DNA of 5,858 nucleotides, from the NCBI GenBank assembly GCA_030432015.1, contig JAUIHJ010000540.1, positions 1 through 5,858 on the forward strand, given 5' to 3'. The notes below the pieces were generated by a model, which saw nothing but the letters and a program-made list of their open reading frames with translations, did not search any database and was not told where the DNA came from. The translations under genes and the position numbers were made by a program. Origin of the DNA: a bacterium (lineage in GTDB: Bacteria > Planctomycetota > Planctomycetia > Pirellulales > Pirellulaceae). This document shows, one piece after another, positions 1 through 5,858 of the stretch. How positions within the stretch are numbered: the first letter of the stretch is position 1; the number at the start of each line of letters is the position of its first letter.

Positions 1-1580
1 CTCGCCTGAATCAGAATACGGACCTTCTCGTCGCCGACGACGGGTTGCCGAAGTTGCATCCGGACTCGCCTGCCGCGCGTCCGGCGGGTAGGGGTACCGT
101 CCAATGCATCGGCAGGCGACGATTCGACTGACTCGACCTTCCAAGGTGCGGCGATCATGGCCTCCAGCACGTAAAGCTCGCCTTCGACGGCATGAACATC
201 AGCCACGATATTGGCGGTCATCGTGGTCGGGCTCACCGAGACCGCAGTCCCGCTGGAGACCATCGTTTTGGTTTGCGGCCGTCCAATTACGACTTCACAG
301 TTCGCCGCCGGACTGTAGAGCTGAAAATGATGAAGTTCTCCGCCGCCGGAGTCCGTCCGTGATTCGACCCTGGTTTGGATCGCGTCAGTGCAGGTCAGCT
401 TCTTCAATACGAGCGAATCGGGGACTTCCAACACGGCGGTTGCCTGTTCCCAGGCCACACCCAGTGGTTGCAGTAAAGGTAGTTGCATTGGCTGGTTGAG
501 CACCAGCGGTGCAAGGGCATCGATGATCAGCTTCCGCTTCGCACCTTTGATCGGCGTGTCGAAATTCAGCACCACGTGTCCCGGTTGACTGCCACGCGTG
601 ATCTGATCCGGGACCAATTCCCGCTCGCCGATTCGCACGCGGGCCAATCGGACACCGGGGTCGGTACTCAATTCCAGACTCCCCAGCTCGCCCTGCAAAA
701 ACGACAGTGAAATCTCGCTGTGCACTTCGATCGCGGACTTGGTCAAGCGGTACATGGTCGACTGTCGGAGGCGCGTGCCGGCGGGCGATTCTTCATGGGT
801 CGTCCGCGCTACAACTCGTAGCGTAAACTCGTGGGTTCCACCCAGCGTCACCAGCCAGCGTTCCATGCCCTCGTCGACATCCTGGGGGACGACGGCGAGA
901 TCGACAGGGCTATCATTGGCTTGATGCACATCCCCCAGCGTGACGACGGGAACCAGGCCAGAGGGCAAATCGACCACGAGCTGGTTAATCGAGCTTGGCG
1001 GCAACGTGACCGCGAACGTCGCGTCGGCAACCGGAAGCGTCGGGGCGTCGGCGGAAGCAGAACGGTTGCCTTGAAGCGACCAGGAAAAGAGCAACCGAGA
1101 CGATCGATCGACGAGGACGACATTGGAATTGGCGACCCCGCTGCCTGCCGTTACGTTGGGGTCGTCCGCGTCGGACCATCGCAACTGCTTGATCGGCAGA
1201 CGGAACGGTGCCAGCGACAAGGTGGTTTCGTTGGGCTGCTTGTTAACGACCTCCAATGCGGCACGTCCTTCGACGAGTTGCTGATCCTGGTACTTGGCAT
1301 AAAAAATACCTGAGATCAGCCGTGCGTCGTCCGCCTCGTCGTTGGCGGTGGCCCGTTTGAGTGTCTTCAGTTTTTCCTCGAAGGTATCGCGGGGCATTGG
1401 CATGTAGCCCTGCACACGCGAAGAGACCATTTCGTTCAACAGGTATTCGCGAACGACATAGACCGGCCGCCGCTCTTTCTTGGGCGCGGCATCGTCCGAC
1501 TGCGCTCCGACCTGAGTTCCAGCGAACAGCCAGAATCCCAGCGCCAGATGCCACCACGTCAAGTGTCGACCGGGCATCAT
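1..1580 (-). CDS. Exported beta-rich protein of unknown function, second gene of a paralogous pair (3' end beyond window)
   Basis: The frame is open from the ATG at 1580 to the window edge, giving 526 codons with no stop; I translated it codon by codon. The N-terminus is a signal peptide: Arg5/His6, then a hydrophobic stretch (about residues 8-22, WWHLALGFWLFAG), and a likely cleavage after VGA at 26. The mature protein has few cysteines and alternates hydrophobic and polar residues as in beta-sandwich proteins. Residues about 38-260 align by eye, in the same order, with residues about 55-265 of the upstream large protein. Residues about 283-358 and 455-526 look like two copies of a module that also recurs in that protein. 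The start is ATGATG; its first A and TG overlap the upstream TGA, and a weak GGAA lies 8 bases before it, so translation is probably coupled. I do not recognise a named family. A C-terminal membrane anchor may lie outside the window. Existence of the gene is near certain; its function is unknown. Confidence 0.9.
   Translation of the reverse strand, partial: MMPGRHLTWWHLALGFWLFAGTQVGAQSDDAAPKKERRPVYVVREYLLNEMVSSRVQGYMPMPRDTFEEKLKTLKRATANDEADDARLISGIFYAKYQDQQLVEGRAALEVVNKQPNETTLSLAPFRLPIKQLRWSDADDPNVTAGSGVANSNVVLVDRSSRLLFSWSLQGNRSASADAPTLPVADATFAVTLPPSSINQLVVDLPSGLVPVVTLGDVHQANDSPVDLAVVPQDVDEGMERWLVTLGGTHEFTLRVVARTTHEESPAGTRLRQSTMYRLTKSAIEVHSEISLSFLQGELGSLELSTDPGVRLARVRIGERELVPDQITRGSQPGHVVLNFDTPIKGAKRKLIIDALAPLVLNQPMQLPLLQPLGVAWEQATAVLEVPDSLVLKKLTCTDAIQTRVESRTDSGGGELHHFQLYSPAANCEVVIGRPQTKTMVSSGTAVSVSPTTMTANIVADVHAVEGELYVLEAMIAAPWKVESVESSPADALDGTPTRRTRGRRVRMQLRQPVVGDEKVRILIQA
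1577..1580 (-). promoter_or_regulatory. ATGA stop-start overlap coupling the two exported-protein genes
   Basis: The TGA that ends the large gene (1579-1577) shares bases with the ATG that starts the next gene (1580-1578). The start is followed at once by a second ATG in frame. A weak GGAA (1592-1589) lies 8 bases upstream. This arrangement is typical of termination-reinitiation and implies one mRNA and a set ratio of the two products. Confidence 0.75.
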
Positions 1581-4500
1581 GGCTTGGATTCCACAATGGG
1601 GACTTGATAGCTTGCCGGGGCGAGCGTCGTGGTGGTGTGCGAATTGCCTTCGGGAACGACCTGCACGACAAAACCATCCTTGGAATCCACCATGGAAATT
1701 GAGCTGCCGCCGCCGGGTGTTGCGAAACTCCGCCGGCGAGATACGTTGCGATGCAGCAGTTGCGCAAGAATGACGAAGGCAATGCCCAAGACGGCAGCTT
1801 GGGCACAGAGGATGGTCGGTTCGGGAAAGGCGAAGCCTGCAGACACCACCAGTACGCCCAGCAGTAGCAGCGACGCCGGGTGCCTTGGCCAGCGAAAGTA
1901 GATCAAACAGAGACCGGTTGTCAGCACCGTCAATGAGAAAACAAGCGTCAAGCTGGCTCGACTGGCCGTCACGAATTCCACGGGAAGAATCGGTCCGACC
2001 GAAGTGAAAAGATACTCGTTGACCGCTTCAGCTGGCGGGCTTTCCTGCCGCGATGTGTTCAGCGCGGTCTCAAGATCGGCTTGCTGCCGATTGGACTGCC
2101 TTCCCCAATGATAGGCGCTCCACCTCCAGGCATATTCGGGGGTCAATGAAGTGGGGGGCAGCACCAGATGCTCGTGACGTGGTAAGACGAGTTGCCAGTA
2201 AATCCGCCTGGCGTGCGGAACGCCCACCAATGTTGGCGGCGTGACTGCCAAGCGGGCGACCGGCACGTCTTTGGCGGAAAATACGTACCACAGTTCGACG
2301 GTGTACGCATCGCGGTCCACCAAGGGGTCGAGCTCGATCTCCAAGAGACCCTCGGGCGACGGCGTGGCGTCCGCCAATTTGAGCCCCTGAACGGCGACAT
2401 CGAGTAGCGTGGCGCCGGCCGGCAAACGCACCTGAATTCGTTCCGCGTTGGTCCTGAACTGAAAACTGGCCCGGTCCTGCCGCACCACGCGTGACAGGAA
2501 GGACTGCAGCCAGAATTTTTCCAGTACCGTCGCACCTAATTGCGGCGTCTCCACCAGCCTCGCAAGCACGCTGACGCCCGCCGCGTCGCCGCTGGATTGA
2601 AACAATTGCTCGCGTGATGACGCATCAAGCAGGTCGTCGATCAGGGCGTCCCAGTCGTCGCCGACCAGATCCAATTCGACTTCTTCGGTGGCCAGCAGAC
2701 GCAGCTTGCTGGTGCCGACCGTGATTGCAGGTTCCTCCGCCACGCGGATCAGTTGCACCGGCAAGGCCTCACCTGTCGCATGGGGAACGAACGGCAGGTA
2801 ATATCGGGCGGTGATCGAGCAGTCCTTGATTCGCTCTTCCAGCAGGTCGACCGTCACCTCCGCAACACCGGTTGCTTCGGTTGGCATCATTCCGAGGACG
2901 GGCAGCGAACGCTCGCGCGCTCCGCCATTGGCCGCTGCTTCTCCTTCGGTAAGGACTTCGAAGAACTGAATTTCGTCGCTGGAAACCAACGCTTCAGGTA
3001 GGTTGAATCGAATTTGGCGTAGAGGTTCGTACGAGATGGCGAGGTCAAATCGCTGTTCGATCGCCAGCGAATCTGCGCTGAATTTGAGGGTGTTGTCCAC
3101 GTTGGCGGCAACGACCCGGCTGCGAACTTCAAACTCACCCGCGAACGCCGCTTCGGCTTCCGATGGTTCTTCAACGTAGTAGATCGGGGGTTGCTGCGTC
3201 GCCGACAATTCCAAACCCGGTGGCGCCGATTCCGCAATCAAGCCTTTGATCTCTTCGCCGCGAAGCCGCAGGTCGATATTGTCGGCCGGGTAAACGACCA
3301 CGGCGGCAGGCGACGCAACGCCGTTGACCGTTCGCGGCAAGACCACGTGAAATGACTTGTCGTCCGGAGCAATCGGCTGGTGCGCTTCGATGCGAATTTC
3401 AAAATCATCCGCGATCGGCTTCCCGTTAGGCGCCAGTGGAATGGACAGCGGCGAGGTCTCGGTGAGCGAGATGGCAGGGGCGATCAGATCAGCCGGGAGC
3501 ACGCGGTCGATCTGCCAGCCAGCAGCCTGTAACTGGATCTCACGGATCCGCGCGCCGCTGGCACTGTACTTAAGGTTGCCAACCAGGCGGATCTGGGTCG
3601 GTTCAACGTACAGGGAATAGGTCGGGGCGACGCGAATTCGTGACTCGCGCGGTCGAACCTCGACTTTTAATGAGTAGGGTTGCTTATCGTATTCAAAGCT
3701 CGCCACCGTCCCCCGCAGGCGGTTGGGCTCGGAGACGGGTACCTGGCGCACGTAGCTCCCTGGAAACCAATCAACGGTCCAGTCACCAACAACGGCCAAA
3801 TCCAGTTCTCCGGTTTGGATGACCGCATCGACGACGGCAAAGCCGGCCAATTCGGATTGACCGGCAAGCACTTTGTCGCTGGCGATCGAAAACGCTTTGA
3901 GCCGAACTTCCAGCGTTGCTTCTTCCTTGCCATCCTCACGCGTGACGCGAACCAGCCTTCCGGTCCGCTGTGAATTCGAAACAACCTCGACCGTCACCCC
4001 GGGCGTTGGCTCAGGCATCAGGAATGCATTGGCGGGCAGCCGAACATCGAATGATCGAATCGGCGCGCCGCGACTTTGCACGCGGAGATTCGTGTCGTAA
4101 TCAATTTTTTGGCCGTTGATCGTGGCGCTGGTGGTGGCTTTGGTCACCAGTACCGGTGCCGTGCGGATCCTCTCGCGCCAGGTGATCTCGAGCGGCCCGC
4201 CGACGTTCTCGACCGAGATGCGTGTCTTGCCATCACCCAGCTTCTTGGTCTGGAGGATGTTCTCCTCCAGGTTATTGGTCGTGACATCCAGGTCCTCTCC
4301 GGGGACCTCTAATTGAATTTGGGTCGGCCGCGACGGCGTTAACATGGCGACGCGTTTCCGGCCGGCGACCCGAACGACAGGCATCTTGACACTCAATGTG
4401 ATCGCATGGACGGAGTTGGGTGCGGCGCGAAGCCAAGCAACATAGCCATCACCTTGCTTTTCGTATGAGACAAAGAAGTCGCCGGTACCAACGTGTTTTC

Positions 4501-4951
4501 CGCCGGGCATCAGGATCGTCTTGTTGAGACGGAGCGGGACGCGGACCCAGGGTTGCGCTTCCGCATCGTCGCGATCACGCAGGCGGATATTCAGCTGAAT
4601 CGTAAATTGCGCCTCGCCCGCAGCCGCCGTCCCCGTAAATGCAATATCACCTTGAAACGCATACAATTCGGGTGCGGCTTCGAGCGGGATCAATTCCTTT
4701 TCCAAGAGGCGGAGCCGCGTGTACTCTTCCACCGTCAGGTCGGCGACCGGAACCAATTCGCCGGACTTACCACGCAGCCAGAAGATCTCCAGATCGGATT
4801 CGATGACGACGTCACGTGGCGCGGAGTTTTCGGCAGCCTGCTCGCCACTCGGGGTGGGCTGGGCCTGAACATGCGCAGCGTAAACCACGACCAAACAAAT
4901 GGTTACAAACGAACCGAATACCTGTTGGCGCGTACGCAAGCCGGCATCCAT
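1577..4951 (-). CDS. Very large exported beta-rich protein with three C-terminal membrane segments, function unknown
   Basis: About 1,124 residues counted from the ATG at 4951. A GTG at 4960 in the same frame would add three residues (MLL). I prefer the ATG because it gives a compact signal peptide: Arg6 and Arg8, a hydrophobic core (VFGSFVTICLVVVYAA), then cleavage after VQA near residue 30. Neither start has a good Shine-Dalgarno site. Residues about 31-995 are exported, rich in alternating beta-type sequence, with almost no cysteine. An N-terminal region (about 52-265) resembles the start of the downstream gene's product. Four later segments (about 278-353, 444-528, 634-722, 830-890) look like repeats of one module. 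A tryptophan-rich stretch (about 916-951) comes before the membrane. Hydrophobic segments lie at about 998-1019, 1026-1043 and 1047-1066, followed by a basic RNVSRRRS and a tail of about 55 residues, which by the positive-inside rule should be cytoplasmic. It overlaps the next gene by ATGA. I recognise no catalytic motif or named domain. A structural or binding role in the cell envelope is a guess. Confidence 0.93.
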   Translation of the reverse strand: MDAGLRTRQQVFGSFVTICLVVVYAAHVQAQPTPSGEQAAENSAPRDVVIESDLEIFWLRGKSGELVPVADLTVEEYTRLRLLEKELIPLEAAPELYAFQGDIAFTGTAAAGEAQFTIQLNIRLRDRDDAEAQPWVRVPLRLNKTILMPGGKHVGTGDFFVSYEKQGDGYVAWLRAAPNSVHAITLSVKMPVVRVAGRKRVAMLTPSRPTQIQLEVPGEDLDVTTNNLEENILQTKKLGDGKTRISVENVGGPLEITWRERIRTAPVLVTKATTSATINGQKIDYDTNLRVQSRGAPIRSFDVRLPANAFLMPEPTPGVTVEVVSNSQRTGRLVRVTREDGKEEATLEVRLKAFSIASDKVLAGQSELAGFAVVDAVIQTGELDLAVVGDWTVDWFPGSYVRQVPVSEPNRLRGTVASFEYDKQPYSLKVEVRPRESRIRVAPTYSLYVEPTQIRLVGNLKYSASGARIREIQLQAAGWQIDRVLPADLIAPAISLTETSPLSIPLAPNGKPIADDFEIRIEAHQPIAPDDKSFHVVLPRTVNGVASPAAVVVYPADNIDLRLRGEEIKGLIAESAPPGLELSATQQPPIYYVEEPSEAEAAFAGEFEVRSRVVAANVDNTLKFSADSLAIEQRFDLAISYEPLRQIRFNLPEALVSSDEIQFFEVLTEGEAAANGGARERSLPVLGMMPTEATGVAEVTVDLLEERIKDCSITARYYLPFVPHATGEALPVQLIRVAEEPAITVGTSKLRLLATEEVELDLVGDDWDALIDDLLDASSREQLFQSSGDAAGVSVLARLVETPQLGATVLEKFWLQSFLSRVVRQDRASFQFRTNAERIQVRLPAGATLLDVAVQGLKLADATPSPEGLLEIELDPLVDRDAYTVELWYVFSAKDVPVARLAVTPPTLVGVPHARRIYWQLVLPRHEHLVLPPTSLTPEYAWRWSAYHWGRQSNRQQADLETALNTSRQESPPAEAVNEYLFTSVGPILPVEFVTASRASLTLVFSLTVLTTGLCLIYFRWPRHPASLLLLGVLVVSAGFAFPEPTILCAQAAVLGIAFVILAQLLHRNVSRRRSFATPGGGSSISMVDSKDGFVVQVVPEGNSHTTTTLAPASYQVPIVESKP

Positions 4952-4971
4952 GAGCAGCACGTCGATTGACG

Positions 4972-4995
4972 GACAGGAGGAAAAGAAAAGAGCGG
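4972..4995 (-). other. Pyrimidine-rich leader tract before the large gene
   Basis: Read on the coding strand, the bases from 4995 to 4972 are almost all C and T (CGCTCTTTTCTTTTCCTCC and on), ending about 20 bases before the ATG at 4951. No purine-rich Shine-Dalgarno site lies between this tract and the start. It could be an unstructured leader that allows initiation without Shine-Dalgarno pairing, a site bound by an RNA-binding protein or S1-like protein, or just chance composition. Confidence 0.35.
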
Positions 4996-5010
4996 GTGAA
5001 TCCTTACCCT

Positions 5011-5039
5011 AGTCTATACGCACTAAGCCAAAGAATGAA
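5011..5039 (-). promoter_or_regulatory. Weak candidate sigma70-type promoter ahead of the large exported protein
   Basis: In the spacer after the phosphatase gene the minus strand reads TTCATT (5039-5034) and TAGACT (5016-5011) with 17 bases between them. That is three of six and four of six matches to the consensus boxes. An overlapping TATAGA (5018-5013) is an alternative -10. It lies about 60 bases before the ATG of the large gene. No terminator is visible after the phosphatase, so read-through from upstream is equally possible. Planctomycete promoters are poorly matched by this consensus, so this is only a place to look. Confidence 0.2.
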
Positions 5040-5073
5040 GCTTTTCCTATCGGATTCCAACCGTGACATTCGC

Positions 5074-5858
5074 CTAACCGTTGTGGCGCGAGGCCACGAT
5101 GGTACGAAGCCGTTGGCTTAGTTCGGGGGTCGACGCCGCCAACAGGCCGGGCGCACCAAGTGTAAATGGCCCCCCGCGTGAGGCAGACACTTCGCCACCC
5201 GCTTCGCGCACGAGCAGCACGCCCGCAGCGACATCCCAGATTTTTGTATCGGTTGCCCAATAGCCGTCCAGTCGCCCGGCCGCGAGGTAACAGAGGTTCA
5301 GGGCGGCCGAACCCAGGCGGCGCACCGCCTGACTGGCGACCAACAGATCAATGAACGTGTGGATTTCCACGGCGTCCCGCTGGACTTGGGGTGGAAGGCT
5401 GACGGCCACCAACGCTTCGGCGGTCTCCCCGCAATTGCTCACGCCAATTGGTTGCCCATTGAGAAACGCGCCCTCGCCCGCAGCGGCGGTGAAGCATTCA
5501 TTGGTCGACGGATCGAAGACAACCCCCACCAGCAGTTTGTCGCCGTGCCGCAAGGCGATCGAAACGCAATAGTTTGGCAACTGGTGGACATAATTGGTGG
5601 TCCCGTCCAGCGGGTCGCAGATCCAACAGTAGCCGTCTTGAAGCGACTGCTGATCCCGAGTTCCCAACCCGTCCTCTTCACCGACAAAATGGTGCTCGGG
5701 AAAAGCTTGCAGCAGGGTCTCTCGAATGACGTGTTGAGAAGCCAGGTCCGCTTCGGTCACCAGATCCTTGGGCCCTTTCTCACGGACCTTGAACTTGCCT
5801 CGCCAATCCAGCAGGACTTGGCCACCCGCCCGAGCGGCATCTTCACAGATATCGAGAA
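5074..5858 (-). CDS. Inositol monophosphatase family protein (5' end beyond window)
   Basis: A Mg-dependent, Li-sensitive-type phosphomonoesterase of the inositol monophosphatase superfamily; it should hydrolyse a sugar or inositol phosphate in the cytosol. 261 codons are visible, of which 260 are residues counted from the right edge (first whole codon Leu), ending in TAG at 5074. The family is usually 260-275 aa, so only about 5-15 N-terminal residues are missing. Family marks in order: AARAGGQVL then KGPKDLVTEAD near the N-terminus, GEEDG (Glu60, metal ligand), DPLDGTTN (Asp81 and Asp84, metal ligands, plus Thr86), RRLGSAALNLCYLAAGRLDG, and WDVAAG (Asp208, metal ligand). The spacing matches human IMPA1 Glu70/Asp90/Asp93/Asp220, so the enzyme should be active. 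A GTG at 5760 could pass for a start, but conserved family sequence continues upstream of it, so it is an internal Val. Substrate cannot be fixed: SuhB-like inositol phosphatase, histidinol-phosphatase (HisN) and CysQ-like members share these motifs. The NYVH after the metal motif leans towards the inositol/SuhB branch. Confidence 0.95.
   Translation of the reverse strand, partial: LDICEDAARAGGQVLLDWRGKFKVREKGPKDLVTEADLASQHVIRETLLQAFPEHHFVGEEDGLGTRDQQSLQDGYCWICDPLDGTTNYVHQLPNYCVSIALRHGDKLLVGVVFDPSTNECFTAAAGEGAFLNGQPIGVSNCGETAEALVAVSLPPQVQRDAVEIHTFIDLLVASQAVRRLGSAALNLCYLAAGRLDGYWATDTKIWDVAAGVLLVREAGGEVSASRGGPFTLGAPGLLAASTPELSQRLRTIVASRHNG

Noticed and set aside
1101..1110. Ten-base palindrome CGATCGATCG
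   Set aside because: Sits inside the second exported-protein gene and is explained by Asp-Arg-Ser codons; a single copy with no partner site.
104..1313. Several plus-strand open frames (including 131 and 160 codons) in the left part
   Set aside because: All lie opposite the open frame of the second exported protein and have Arg-rich, low-complexity translations typical of shadow frames.
1243..1806. 187-codon minus-strand open frame across the junction of the two exported-protein genes
   Set aside because: It overlaps both real genes in another frame, its translation is Arg/Ser/Pro-rich without a hydrophobic pattern, and the real frames have a signal peptide, membrane helices and cross-similarity.
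4493..4969. 158-codon plus-strand open frame antisense to the start of the large gene
   Set aside because: Long antisense frames are common in GC-rich genes; this one has no ribosome site, no recognisable domain, and lies wholly opposite a convincing coding frame.
4998..5057. GAATCC / GGATTC inverted pair in the spacer
   Set aside because: Only six bases with a gap of 48; expected by chance.
5083..5097. Small hairpin GTGGC-GCGAG-GCCAC just inside the phosphatase 3' end
   Set aside because: Only a five-base stem, lies within codons and has no following U-run, so it is not a convincing terminator.
5022..5122. Exact 10-base inverted repeat ACTAAGCCAA / TTGGCTTAGT with 81 bases between the arms, spanning the phosphatase stop
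   Set aside because: About one such 10-base pair within 200 bases is expected by chance in a window of this size; the loop is long and there is no U-run for a terminator.
5758..5760. GTG as the start of the phosphatase gene
   Set aside because: The 32 codons upstream encode conserved family sequence (AARAGGQVL, KGPKDL), so this GTG is an internal Val and the true start is outside the window.

Overview
The window carries three genes, all on the minus strand. The order in transcription is an inositol-monophosphatase-family gene (5' end cut by the right edge), a gene for a very large exported membrane protein (about 1,124 aa), and a second gene for an exported protein that is still open at the left edge (526 codons visible). 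There are no RNA genes, CRISPR arrays, insertion sequences or phage genes. The only real non-coding stretch is about 122 bp, between the phosphatase and the large gene.

The sequence looks chromosomal and GC-rich. Very large secreted beta-rich proteins without recognisable families, weak or absent Shine-Dalgarno sites, and ATGA gene overlaps suggest a planctomycete, possibly of the Pirellulales. This is an inference from style only; no taxonomic marker gene is present.

Layout on the minus strand: 5858-5074 is the phosphatase with its full metal-binding set. 5073-4952 is a spacer with a weak promoter-like site and a pyrimidine-rich tract, and no clear terminator. 4951-1577 is the large protein: signal peptide, about 960 residues of predicted beta-rich exported region, three C-terminal membrane segments and a short tail. 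1580-1 is the second exported protein, whose start overlaps the previous stop by four bases, so the two are almost certainly co-transcribed and probably translationally coupled.

The main observation is that the two unknown proteins look related. They share a collinear N-terminal region of roughly 200 residues. Both also seem built from a recurring beta-rich module of about 60-90 residues, with four candidate copies in the large protein and two in the visible part of the second. This points to a paired cell-envelope system of tandem paralogues of unknown function. The phosphatase is probably a housekeeping neighbour, and nothing in the sequence ties it to the pair.
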